Shown piece after piece: positions 1 to 7,563 of a stretch of 64,000 bases of DNA (position 1 is the first letter of the stretch; each line of letters opens with the position of its first letter). Made by a program: the position numbers and the translations under genes. Below the pieces are notes generated by a model. That model was not told where the DNA came from. It searched no databases and worked only from the letters and a program-made list of their open reading frames with translations. The stretch is from Aquabacterium sp. A7-Y (lineage in GTDB: Bacteria; Pseudomonadota; Gammaproteobacteria; Burkholderiales; Burkholderiaceae_C), in NCBI RefSeq assembly GCF_026153205.1, contig NZ_JAPFBW010000010.1, positions 62,001 to 126,000 on the forward strand, given 5' to 3'.

Positions 1-615
1 CCGCCAGTCCCAGTAGTGGTGCAGCGTGCGGGCATTGCTCAGCATGTTGCCGTGGGTGAGCATCGCGCCCTTGCTGCGTCCGGTGGTGCCCGAGGTATAG
101 AGGATCACGGCCAGGTCAGCAGCCCGCCGCGCGACCACCTCGTGGCGGTCGCTGTGGTGCGAGGCACGCTCCAGCAGCGAGCCGCTGCGGTCGTCGTCCA
201 GCGTGAACACGAAGGCGGTGCCGCGCGAGAAGGCCAGCTTGCTGACGGCGGAGAAGTTGCGGCTTGCGCAGACCACGACGGCGGGCTCGGCATCGGTGAT
301 GAAATGCTCCAGCTCGGCCAGCTGGTAGGCGTTGTTGAGCGGCACATACACCAGGCCGGCCCGCAGCGTCGCGAGGTAGAGCATCAGGGCCTCGACCGAC
401 TTGTCGACCTGCACGGCAACACGCGAGCCGTCCGGCAGCTCCAGGGAGGCAAGCAGGTGGGCCATCATCGCGCTACCGCGCTCGAGGTCGCTCCAGCTGT
501 AGTGCAGGCCGGTGTCGGTCTCGATGGCGGTGGTGTCCGGCGTGTCGGGCCAGGCGGCCCGCAGCGCGGTGTAGAGATTGAGGTCGAGGTCGCGGTCGTC
601 GAAGGTGGTGGGCAT
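1..615 (-). CDS. Malonyl-CoA synthetase (MatB-like), N-terminal part, runs off the window
   Basis: This is the first 205 codons of an AMP-forming acyl-CoA synthetase; the C-terminal part lies beyond the left edge. The ATP-binding motif of the family (ILYTSGTTGRSKG) sits at residues 171-183. The segments around residues 70-112 (KSVEALMLYLAT, VPLNNAY, FITDAEP) resemble malonyl-CoA synthetases more than long-chain or acetyl enzymes. The expected reaction is malonate + ATP + CoA to malonyl-CoA, in the cytoplasm. The ATG at 615 is chosen because an upstream extension has no family similarity. The malonate call is an inference from recalled MatB sequences; membership of the adenylate-forming family is certain. 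Confidence 0.75.
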   Translation of the reverse strand, partial: MPTTFDDRDLDLNLYTALRAAWPDTPDTTAIETDTGLHYSWSDLERGSAMMAHLLASLELPDGSRVAVQVDKSVEALMLYLATLRAGLVYVPLNNAYQLAELEHFITDAEPAVVVCASRNFSAVSKLAFSRGTAFVFTLDDDRSGSLLERASHHSDRHEVVARRAADLAVILYTSGTTGRSKGAMLTHGNMLSNARTLHHYWDWR

Positions 616-738
616 CGTCGTGTCGGGCTCGGACGGAAAGGGCGCATTGTCTGACGTGAAACGCCCGACCTGGGCTTGATCCACCTCGCCGATCGGGCTG
701 ATGATGCGTTCACGACACAACGCAGGGAGCGTACCCGC

Positions 739-1221
739 ATGGAAGCGAGCACAAGAAAGCTTTGGCTGGCCCGGCAGACGGCCGAGCGCGGCATCACCTT
801 CGAGGACGAGATACGTCCCGGCGCCCACTACGAAGTGGCCGTCGAACACGAGGGCCAGATCTGGGTGAGCGGTCAGATCCCCCGGGTGCAGGGCCGTATC
901 GTGGTGACCGGCCGGGTCGGTGAGGACGTGTCACTCGATCAGGCCCGCCACGCCGCCGAGGTCTCGACCCTGCGCGCCCTGGCCATCCTGCAGGCGCGGC
1001 TGGGCTGCCTGAGCCGGGTGGCCCGGGTGCTGCGCATGACGGTCTATGTGCAGAGCTCGGCCGGCTTCACCCAGCAGAGCGAAGTGGCCGACGCGGCGTC
1101 GGCGCTGCTCTACGGCGCCTTTGCGCCGTCCGGCGGACACACGCGGACCTCGGTCGGCGTGTACCAGCTGCCGAAAAACGCGGCGGTCGAGCTCGACTTC
1201 GTTTTTGCCTTGGCGCGCTGA
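739..1221 (+). CDS. RidA/YjgF-family protein
   Basis: A 160-residue protein of the RidA (YjgF/YER057c/UK114) superfamily, whose best-known members hydrolyse reactive enamines and imines from PLP enzymes. It shows the family pattern IWVSGQIP near the N-terminus, a central helix region (ALAILQARLGCLSRVARVLRMTVYV), and a C-terminal LPKNAAVELDFVFAL strand. It is longer than the classical 128-residue RidA, so it probably belongs to a divergent subfamily of unknown substrate. The ATG at 739 is preferred over 676 because AGGGAG lies just upstream and homology begins there. It is convergent with the LysR gene. Confidence 0.85.
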   Translation: MEASTRKLWLARQTAERGITFEDEIRPGAHYEVAVEHEGQIWVSGQIPRVQGRIVVTGRVGEDVSLDQARHAAEVSTLRALAILQARLGCLSRVARVLRMTVYVQSSAGFTQQSEVADAASALLYGAFAPSGGHTRTSVGVYQLPKNAAVELDFVFALAR

Positions 1222-1230
1222 GCGCTTCTC

Positions 1231-2145
1231 TCAGCCGGGCACCGCGAGCGCCGCCCTGAGCCGCGGTGCGGCGAAGTCGATGAAAGCGCGCACCTTGGCG
1301 GCGGCCCGGCGCCCTTCGGCATACACGAGGTGCACCGGGATGGGCGGCGGCTCGTGGCCGGCCAGCACGATCTGCAGCCGGCCGGCCTGCACGTCGGCGG
1401 CCACCTGATAGGACAGGGCGCGGGTCAGGCCCCGCCCGGCGAGGGCCGCGGCGATGCCCACTTCCCCGGCATTGACCACCAGCCGCACGCGCGGCTGCAC
1501 CGCCTCGCGCTCGCGCCCTGCGTCGGGCGGGCCGAACAGCCAGGGCGCATCGCGGCCGCCGGTCTGCGAGCTGCCGATGGCGTCGTGCTGCGCGAGATCG
1601 GCCGGCCGTTGCGGCTCGCCACGCGCGGCGAGGTAGGCAGGCGTTGCCACCACCACCCGCCGCACGGCGCCGACCGGCACCGCGGTCAGCGAGGAGTCGG
1701 GCAGGTGGGCGATGCGCACCGCGATGTCCAGCCCCTCGTCGACCAGGTTGACGACGCGGTCGACGAAAAAGCTGCGCACCCGCAGGCGCGGATGGGCGTC
1801 GAGGAAGTCGAACAGAAGCGGCGCGACATGCAGCCGCCCGAACAGGCTGGAGGCGGTGACGGCGAGCTGGCCCTGCGGCTCGGCATAGGCGCCGCGGGCC
1901 GAGGCGTCGGCCTCTTCCAACTCGGCCAGCAGGCGCTTGCAGTCCAGCAGGTAGCGCTCGCCGGCCTCGGTGAGGCGCACGCTGCGGGTGGTCCGGTGCA
2001 GCAGCCGTGCGCCGATACGCTGCTCCAGCGCAACCACCGCACGGGTGACGGCCGGGGCAGACAGGCGCAGGCGGCGGGCCGCGGCAGCGAAGCCGGCGGC
2101 CTCGGCCACGGCCACGAACACCTCCATGGTTTCGAGTCGGTCCAT
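1231..2145 (-). CDS. LysR-family transcriptional regulator
   Basis: A 304-residue LTTR. Residues 1-60 form the winged helix-turn-helix (METMEVFVAV start type, SAPAVTRAVVALEQRIGARLLHRTTR recognition region). Residues about 90-300 form the periplasmic-binding-like effector domain. It resembles the CrgA/DmlR-like subgroup common in Burkholderiales. It is divergently transcribed from the glutathione S-transferase gene, so it probably regulates that gene and itself through the palindrome next to its own start codon. The effector is unknown. Confidence 0.9.
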   Translation of the reverse strand: MDRLETMEVFVAVAEAAGFAAAARRLRLSAPAVTRAVVALEQRIGARLLHRTTRSVRLTEAGERYLLDCKRLLAELEEADASARGAYAEPQGQLAVTASSLFGRLHVAPLLFDFLDAHPRLRVRSFFVDRVVNLVDEGLDIAVRIAHLPDSSLTAVPVGAVRRVVVATPAYLAARGEPQRPADLAQHDAIGSSQTGGRDAPWLFGPPDAGREREAVQPRVRLVVNAGEVGIAAALAGRGLTRALSYQVAADVQAGRLQIVLAGHEPPPIPVHLVYAEGRRAAAKVRAFIDFAAPRLRAALAVPG

Positions 2146-2153
2146 GAGCGGTA

Positions 2154-2176
2154 TTTCAGCTGGTGAAACAGTGAAA
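2154..2176. promoter_or_regulatory. Candidate LysR operator, TTTCA-N5-TGAAA plus TGAAA
   Basis: Directly upstream of the lysR start, the sequence reads TTTCA (2154-2158), five bases, TGAAA (2164-2168), three bases, TGAAA (2172-2176). The inverted repeat contains a T-N11-A core as known for LTTR boxes. Its position between the divergent genes suggests autoregulation and control of the GST gene. The assignment is inference from location and symmetry. Confidence 0.45.
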
Positions 2177-2296
2177 TGTCAACGGCGGTGATTCTGTCTC
2201 CAGTCGGGAATGACTAAGGTGTGCACACCCACCCGTCGCCGGTCCCCCTGCCCTGCAGGCGCGGCCGGCGCCCCGTCCCAAGGAGGAGACTTTTCC

Positions 2297-2941
2297 ATGA
2301 ACACCGCTGTCGCGTCCCGCCCCACCCGTCCGATCCGCCTCTACCGCCATCCCCTGTCCGGCCACGCGCACCGCGCCGAGCTGTTTCTTTCGCTGCTGGA
2401 CCTGCCCGTGGAGCCGATCGACGTGGACCTGCTGCGCGGCGAGCAGAAGCGGCCCGAGTTCCTGGCCCGCAATGTTTTCGGCCAGGTGCCGGTGATCGAG
2501 GACGGCGAAGCCACCGTGGCGGACAGCAACGCCATCCTGGTCTACCTCGCGTTGCGCTACGACACGAGCGGCCGCTGGCTGCCGCGCGAGCCGCTGGCCG
2601 CGGCCGAGGTGCAGCGCTGGCTCAGCATCGCCGCCGGCCCGCTGGCCGCGGGGCCCGCTCAGGCGCGCATCTCGGCGCTGTTCGGCCGGCCCCTGGATCC
2701 GCGCTCGCGCGAGCTCGCCGCCCAGCTGTTCCAGCAGCTCGACACGCGACTCGCCGCGCAGCCCTGGCTGGTGCCGGGCGAGTCGCCGACCTTGGCCGAC
2801 ATCGCGCTCTACAGCTACACCGCGCACGCGCCGGAAGGCGGTGTCCCGCTGGCGCCCTACCCGCACCTGCAGGCCTGGCTGGCCCGTATCAAGGCCCTGC
2901 CCGGCTTTGTCGGCATGCGGCGCTCTCCGGCGCTCGCCTGA
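2297..2941 (+). CDS. Glutathione S-transferase family protein
   Basis: A 214-residue soluble GST. The N-terminal thioredoxin-like domain (about residues 14-90) carries LYRHPLSGHAHRAEL, the cis-proline segment NVFGQVPVIED, and the DSNAILVYLA glutathione-binding element. The C-terminal helical domain has the conserved ESPTLADIALYSY motif. The start at 2297 has a strong AAGGAGGAG ribosome site; an upstream in-frame ATG at 2210 lacks one. It is the likely target of the divergent LysR regulator. The substrate cannot be predicted. Confidence 0.9.
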   Translation: MNTAVASRPTRPIRLYRHPLSGHAHRAELFLSLLDLPVEPIDVDLLRGEQKRPEFLARNVFGQVPVIEDGEATVADSNAILVYLALRYDTSGRWLPREPLAAAEVQRWLSIAAGPLAAGPAQARISALFGRPLDPRSRELAAQLFQQLDTRLAAQPWLVPGESPTLADIALYSYTAHAPEGGVPLAPYPHLQAWLARIKALPGFVGMRRSPALA

Positions 2942-2982
2942 CCCGCCCGGTCCTTGGCGTCGTCACGCTTCGAAAGTCCTGC

Positions 2983-3966
2983 ATGTCCACGTCCCCTGCT
3001 TCCCTGCCCGGCTGGCCGGGCGAAGAGTCGCCCTTCCATGCCGGCGAGATGGCGCTGCAGGCGCGCGCGGGCCTGCGCGAGCGCATCGAGCAGGTCGGCC
3101 GCAAGGTGATCCGCGACTTCATGCCGGCGCAGCACCGCGAGCTGTTCGCGCAGCTCCCCCTGCTGGTCGCCGGCAGCGTCGACGGGTTCGGGCGGCCGTG
3201 GGCCTCGCTGCTGTGCGGACCGGCCGGCTTCGTGAGCAGCCCCGACGCACGGTGCCTGCGTGTCCAGGCCTTGCCCGAGGCCGACGACCCGCTCTCCGGT
3301 CAGCTCGCGGTGGATGCCAGGCTGGGGCTGCTGGGCATCCAGCTGGAGACACGCCGGCGCAACCGCATGAACGGCCGTGTCGCGCGGCTCGACGGGTCGG
3401 GTTTCACGGTGGCGGTGCGCGAGAGCTTCGGCAACTGCCCGCAGTACATCCAGGCGCGCGAGCCGCGCTGGCTGAGTGCCGCCGAGGGCCAGGCGCGTCG
3501 CGCACCGGCGCGGCCCGAGGGCCCTCGCCTGTCCGCCGAGGCCCAGGCGCTGGTGCAGCGCGCGGACACCTTGTTCATCGCCTCGGCAGCCCCGGGTGCG
3601 GGGGCCGACGTGTCACACCGCGGCGGCCGGCCGGGTTTTGTCGCGATCGCCGGCGACGGCCGAGGCAGCGTGCTGAGCCTGCCCGACTACCGCGGCAATT
3701 TCCTCTTCAACACCCTGGGCAACCTGCTGCTGTGGCCGCATGCCGGCCTGCTGTTCCCCGACTTCGACAGCGGCGGCCTGCTGCAGCTGACCGGCCGCAC
3801 CGAGATCGTCTGGGACGGGCCCGAGGTGGAGACACGGCCCGGTGCGCAAAGCCTGCTGCGCTTTCATGTCGAGCAAGGCGTGTGGCGGCCCGGTGCGCTG
3901 CCGCTGAGCTGGTCGGCGGCACAGTGGGCGCCGCAGCTGCAGGCCTTGAAGGAAGCGGCGGCTTGA
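2983..3966 (+). CDS. Pyridoxamine 5'-phosphate oxidase-family (FMN split-barrel) protein
   Basis: A 327-residue protein with split-barrel signatures: FMPAQHRELFAQLPLLVAGSVDG-type entry, then RPWASLL, a QLETRRRNRMNGR segment around residues 120-135, ESFGNCPQYIQ, and in the second half HRGGRPGFV and DYRGNFLFNTLGN. These match the large PNPOx-like proteins often found next to GST genes, sometimes fused to ferredoxin reductases; no reductase or iron-sulfur domain is present here. It starts 41 bp after the GST stop and is probably co-transcribed. The biochemical role is unknown. Confidence 0.8.
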   Translation: MSTSPASLPGWPGEESPFHAGEMALQARAGLRERIEQVGRKVIRDFMPAQHRELFAQLPLLVAGSVDGFGRPWASLLCGPAGFVSSPDARCLRVQALPEADDPLSGQLAVDARLGLLGIQLETRRRNRMNGRVARLDGSGFTVAVRESFGNCPQYIQAREPRWLSAAEGQARRAPARPEGPRLSAEAQALVQRADTLFIASAAPGAGADVSHRGGRPGFVAIAGDGRGSVLSLPDYRGNFLFNTLGNLLLWPHAGLLFPDFDSGGLLQLTGRTEIVWDGPEVETRPGAQSLLRFHVEQGVWRPGALPLSWSAAQWAPQLQALKEAAA

Positions 3967-3976
3967 GGCCCGCTGC

Positions 3977-5020
3977 TTAACGCAGCACCGGTGGCGCGTC
4001 CGGCGTGATGTGCCCGGCATCGCGCCAGGGACTGCGCTTGCCGCCCCAGCGCTCGCGCAGGTCCATCGCACGCCAGTAGACCGGCGTGCGGGCCTCGGCG
4101 ATGCCCGGCCAGGACAGCGGGTCCAACCCGGTCCAGGGCAGGAAGGGATTGCGCCGCCCGTAGCCCCACAGCTCGATGCGCACCGAGGGACGCACCGCGG
4201 GCCCGCGCGCATGAAAACCGAAGGTGTCGGCCACCACCATCGTATTGGCCGGCACGTCGAACAGCCGCGGCTCGGGCAGCCCCAGCGCGGCCAGCCCGTC
4301 ACGCGTGATGCGGAAGGAGCCGCGCGACGTGTAGCGATCGGCATGGCGCGCGGCGACCAGGCTCAGCTCGCGCTCCCAGGCCAGCCGTTCGGGACTCAGC
4401 CGGTGGGAACCCGGCACGTAGCAGAAGGCGCCCGCGTCGGCCTGCACGTCGGTGAGAAACAACCAGGCCTTGACGGTCGGATGGAAGGTGTCGGCGTGCA
4501 GGTGGGTCTGCGGGTCCGGCGGCGCCGCCCGCACCTGCGACAGGATGGTCTGCACATAGCTGACGGGCTCCTGGTCGAAGCTGCCGACATAGCGGGTCAG
4601 GCCGTGCCAGAGCGGGCCTGCGATCACCTCGCGGACCTCGGTCAGCGCATCGAGGAAAGGCCGGTCGAGCGCGATGCGGCGGGTGATGGTGTCGCCTTGC
4701 ACCATCTCGCGCGCCGGGGCACGGTGGGCCAGCACGCGCTCGCGCAAGCGCTCGAAGACGGCCGCAGGCAGCACGTCGCGCTTGACGACAAAGCCGTCGC
4801 GATCGAAGGCGGCGCGGTCCTCGGGACTCACCAGCGGCGCCAGTCGCGCGCGACGCCAGGCGGCCAGCGCGTGGGCCGCACGCAGGCGCCGTTCGTGCAG
4901 GCCCCAGGCATTGAGACGGGCCGAGCCGATCAGGGGGTTGTCGCGGAAGGACTTCGCCGGCGTCAGCAGCGACAGCGCCCACAGGGGGGCAAGCACGATA
5001 TTTTTCAAAGGGAGGCTCAT
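3977..5020 (-). CDS. Phytanoyl-CoA dioxygenase (PhyH) family protein
   Basis: A 347-residue Fe(II)/2-oxoglutarate dioxygenase. The metal-binding HxD lies in THLHADTFHP (about residues 172-181), the distal histidine in FGFHARG, and the 2-oxoglutarate-binding arginine in RPSVRIELW. The upstream segment AAFDRDGFVVKRDVLP is the usual PhyH entry. Residues 1-25 are hydrophobic (NIVLAPLWALSLLTP) and could be an anchor. It is transcribed in the same direction as the SMP-30-like gene 65 bp upstream. The substrate is unknown. Confidence 0.85.
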   Translation of the reverse strand: MSLPLKNIVLAPLWALSLLTPAKSFRDNPLIGSARLNAWGLHERRLRAAHALAAWRRARLAPLVSPEDRAAFDRDGFVVKRDVLPAAVFERLRERVLAHRAPAREMVQGDTITRRIALDRPFLDALTEVREVIAGPLWHGLTRYVGSFDQEPVSYVQTILSQVRAAPPDPQTHLHADTFHPTVKAWLFLTDVQADAGAFCYVPGSHRLSPERLAWERELSLVAARHADRYTSRGSFRITRDGLAALGLPEPRLFDVPANTMVVADTFGFHARGPAVRPSVRIELWGYGRRNPFLPWTGLDPLSWPGIAEARTPVYWRAMDLRERWGGKRSPWRDAGHITPDAPPVLR

Positions 5021-5085
5021 GCCGGAGCGGAAGACAAAACAGGGCCGGCCGGATGCGGCGGGCCCCCGCTACGGTAACAGAGGTT

Positions 5086-6228
5086 TCAGAGTCCCGCCGA
5101 TTTTCGGTCCAGCCAGCCGAGCGTTTTGGCATGCAGGCTTTGGATATAGAGCCGATCCTCCGTCTCGGTGACGGCGGTGGTCTCGGGATAGACACCCGAG
5201 GGGTCCTGCAAATCGGCCAGCACGCGGCCGCTTTCGTCGAAGGCGAACACATGGCCGTAGGCCGGCGGCACCGGCCACAGCGCCTTCGGCAGCCGGAGCG
5301 CCAGGCGTCGCAGCCAGGGCCGCTGGGCGTTGTTGTCGATGAAGGCGCCGCGGGGCTTGGCCAGTCCGACCCAGAGGCGGCCGTCGCGGCCGCGCATCAG
5401 GTTGTCCGGGTAGCCAGGCAGGTTGGACAGCAGCACCTGGGCCTGCGGCGAACCGGCGGCGAGCTGCCGGGCATCGAGCCGGTCGGCCTGCACCGAGACC
5501 TTCCAAACGCGGTATTCGCCGGTCTCGTTGAGAAACAGGTGGGAGCCGTCCTGCGACAGCGCCAGCCCGTTGGGGAAACACAGGCCCGCCACCAGCACCC
5601 GGGTGCGACCGGTGGCCGGGTCGTGCTCCAGCAGGCGGCCGGTGGACTGGTGTTCGAGGATGTCCAGCACGCTGGCCGGGAAGGTGCCACCCCACTGCTT
5701 GGGACCAAAGCGGCGCGAAGCATCGGTGAAGTAGATCTTGCCGTCGCGGGCGACCACCACGGCATCGACATAACGCAGCGGGTCGCCGTCGACCCGGTCG
5801 GCGAGCACCTGCAGCCGGGCAGAAGGACCGCTGCCGCCGGCCTTCAGCAAGGCCCCGTGCTCGCCGTAAAGCGGGTCGGCGATCACCAGCGCGCCCTCGG
5901 CATCGAAGTCGAAGCCCAAGGGCCGGCCCCCGGTGTTGACGACCACCTCCCGAGCCGAGCCGTCGGGACGCAGGCGCAGGATCTTGCCGCTCGCGACGGC
6001 GACATAGAGCCAGCCGTCCGGCCGCGCGACCACATGCTCCGGACCGACTTCGCTGCCGAGATCGAGATGCTGCAGCCGCGTCAGCCTGTCATTGACGGCA
6101 TGCGGCCCGGCATAACCCGGCGTCGGTGGCGGCTGCCAGGCCACCGGGTCGGCAGGCACCGGCCAGCCCAGCAGATACGCGGTCGCGGCCGCGGCCACTC
6201 CGGCGAACGTCAGCAGACCTCGGCGCAT
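5086..6228 (-). CDS. SMP-30/strictosidine-synthase-like beta-propeller protein
   Basis: A 380-residue six-bladed propeller protein with an N-terminal signal or anchor segment (MRRGLLTFAGVAAAATAYLLG), so it is probably exported. Diagnostic segments are GPEHVVARPDGWLYVA, GGRPLGFDFDAEGALVIAD, YVDAVVVARDGKIYFTDAS, FPNGLALSQDG, NETGEYRVWK and LPGYPDNL, as in the strictosidine synthase/adipocyte membrane protein branch. Family members are lactonases or esterases, or of unknown activity. ATG at 6228 is preferred to the GTG at 6231 because AGGAG lies six bases upstream. Confidence 0.85.
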   Translation of the reverse strand: MRRGLLTFAGVAAAATAYLLGWPVPADPVAWQPPPTPGYAGPHAVNDRLTRLQHLDLGSEVGPEHVVARPDGWLYVAVASGKILRLRPDGSAREVVVNTGGRPLGFDFDAEGALVIADPLYGEHGALLKAGGSGPSARLQVLADRVDGDPLRYVDAVVVARDGKIYFTDASRRFGPKQWGGTFPASVLDILEHQSTGRLLEHDPATGRTRVLVAGLCFPNGLALSQDGSHLFLNETGEYRVWKVSVQADRLDARQLAAGSPQAQVLLSNLPGYPDNLMRGRDGRLWVGLAKPRGAFIDNNAQRPWLRRLALRLPKALWPVPPAYGHVFAFDESGRVLADLQDPSGVYPETTAVTETEDRLYIQSLHAKTLGWLDRKSAGL

Positions 6229-6297
6229 CACCAGCTCCTGTCGTGAGAGTGCGGATTATTGGGGACGAAGGCCCGGCCCCACCCCGGGAGCCACCCT

Positions 6298-6318
6298 GCC
6301 CCGCCGGACAGGCGGGGC
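6298..6318. repeat. Perfect 8-bp hairpin between the SMP-30-like gene and the DUF2061 gene
   Basis: GCCCCGCC (6298-6305), a five-base loop and GGCGGGGC (6311-6318) form a perfect stem. No T tract follows on either strand, so this may be a structured leader or a rho-type end and not a classical terminator. The rest of the 6232-6437 gap is markedly AT-rich from about 6340 to 6395 and probably carries the promoter of the next gene. Confidence 0.4.
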
Positions 6319-6437
6319 GGCACGTGGTGCTGCCTATGTGAATCATCAACTCAACTAATTATCTTTTTAAGTCAGGTAGTAGCAAACTATCGACTGATCG
6401 GGCGCCGCTTTCCGCCCACTGTTTCAAGGAGCCCGTC

Positions 6438-6686
6438 ATGGCAAAAACAGCTAGCTTCGGCGTCATGCACCTCGGCATCGCGTTTTCGGTGAGCTACCTG
6501 CTGACTGGCAGCGTCGCCATCAGCGGCGCGATCACTGTGATCGAGCCGCTGTGCAACACGGTGGCCCACTACTTCTTCGACAAGTACTGGGGCCACCCGC
6601 CGCTGGTGGCGCGCCTGCGTGAATGGCGCGAGGGCCTGCGCGGCCGCCTGGGCCGCCTGGGCCGCACGGCGTCGGTGGGTGTCTGA
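6438..6686 (+). CDS. DUF2061 small membrane protein
   Basis: An 82-residue protein with two hydrophobic helices (about residues 8-28 and 31-50). It has the DUF2061 pattern: SFGVMHLGIAFSVSYLLTGS, then AITVIEPLCNTVAHYFFDKYW. The basic, Arg/Gly-rich tail (REGLRGRLGRLGR) is probably cytoplasmic. An AAGGAG ribosome site precedes the ATG. The function of the family is not established; members occur as lone inner-membrane proteins. Confidence 0.85.
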   Translation: MAKTASFGVMHLGIAFSVSYLLTGSVAISGAITVIEPLCNTVAHYFFDKYWGHPPLVARLREWREGLRGRLGRLGRTASVGV

Positions 6687-6722
6687 CTGCGAAACAAGGG
6701 GTTTTCGCCTATCGTCGGGGCG

Positions 6723-7535
6723 ATGCAGCGAGCCTGTCCTCCCCCCTCTTGCCCTTCCACCCTCGACCCTCCCGCCCCGCTGGCGCTGGACGCCCACACG
6801 GCCCTCTTCCTCGACTTCGACGGCACGCTGGCTGACTTGGCCGAGCGGCCCGACGAGGTGCTCGTCGCCCCCGAGCTGATCGCGACCCTGCGCTCACTGC
6901 AGCAGAGCCTGCAGGGCGCCCTCGCCATCGTCTCGGGCCGACCGATGGCCCAGCTCGATGCGCTGCTGGATCCGCTGCGGCTGCCCTTGGCGGGCGTGCA
7001 CGGGGCCGAGCGCCGCTGCGCCGACGGCTCTGTGCAGCGCGTCAACCCACCCCCGCTCGACCCCGTGCAGGCGCGGGCGGAGGCGCTGGCCCGCGAAATC
7101 CCGGGCCTGATCGTGGAGCGCAAACCGGCCGCGGTGGCGCTGCATTACCGGCAGGCGCCCCAGGCTGCGGCGCGCTGCGTAGAGGTGATGGAAGGCGCGG
7201 TCCGGGCATCGGCCGGGCTCGCCTTGCTGCATGGCAAGATGGTGCTGGAAGCCAAGCCTGAAGGCGCGACCAAGGGCCATGCGATCGAGGCCTTCCTGCG
7301 CGAGCCGCCCTTCCTCGGACGCAGGGCGGTGTTCGCAGGCGACGACGTGACGGACGAGGCCGGCTTCGTCGCGGTGCATGCCGCCGGCGGCCATACCATC
7401 AAGGTGGGCGACGGCGAGACCGCTGCCCGCCACCGCATGGCCACACCCGCGGCGCTGCGCGCCTGGCTGGCGGACGCTGCCCGGGCCTTGGCGAGCACCG
7501 GAGCCGCCCCCGCGGTGGCGAGCACCGATCCTTGA
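6723..7535 (+). CDS. otsB: Trehalose-6-phosphate phosphatase
   Basis: A 270-residue HAD-superfamily phosphatase that removes phosphate from trehalose 6-phosphate. HAD motif I is DFDGTLAD (residues 31-38) with the nucleophile Asp; motif II is IVSGRP; the acidic motif IV is GDDVTDE (about 206-212); KPAAVALHYR and the KPEGATKGHAI segment are typical of OtsB. It is the first gene of a three-gene cluster with a GH15 enzyme and otsA, 28 bp and 88 bp apart, which supports trehalose synthesis as its job. Confidence 0.95.
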   Translation: MQRACPPPSCPSTLDPPAPLALDAHTALFLDFDGTLADLAERPDEVLVAPELIATLRSLQQSLQGALAIVSGRPMAQLDALLDPLRLPLAGVHGAERRCADGSVQRVNPPPLDPVQARAEALAREIPGLIVERKPAAVALHYRQAPQAAARCVEVMEGAVRASAGLALLHGKMVLEAKPEGATKGHAIEAFLREPPFLGRRAVFAGDDVTDEAGFVAVHAAGGHTIKVGDGETAARHRMATPAALRAWLADAARALASTGAAPAVASTDP

Positions 7536-7563
7536 ACAACACCCTCCGGGAGCCCCTCTTTTC

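Noticed and set aside
2154-2176. TTTCA...TGAAA as a further parS site
   Set aside because: The central CACGTG core of parS is absent; the spacing fits a LysR operator instead.
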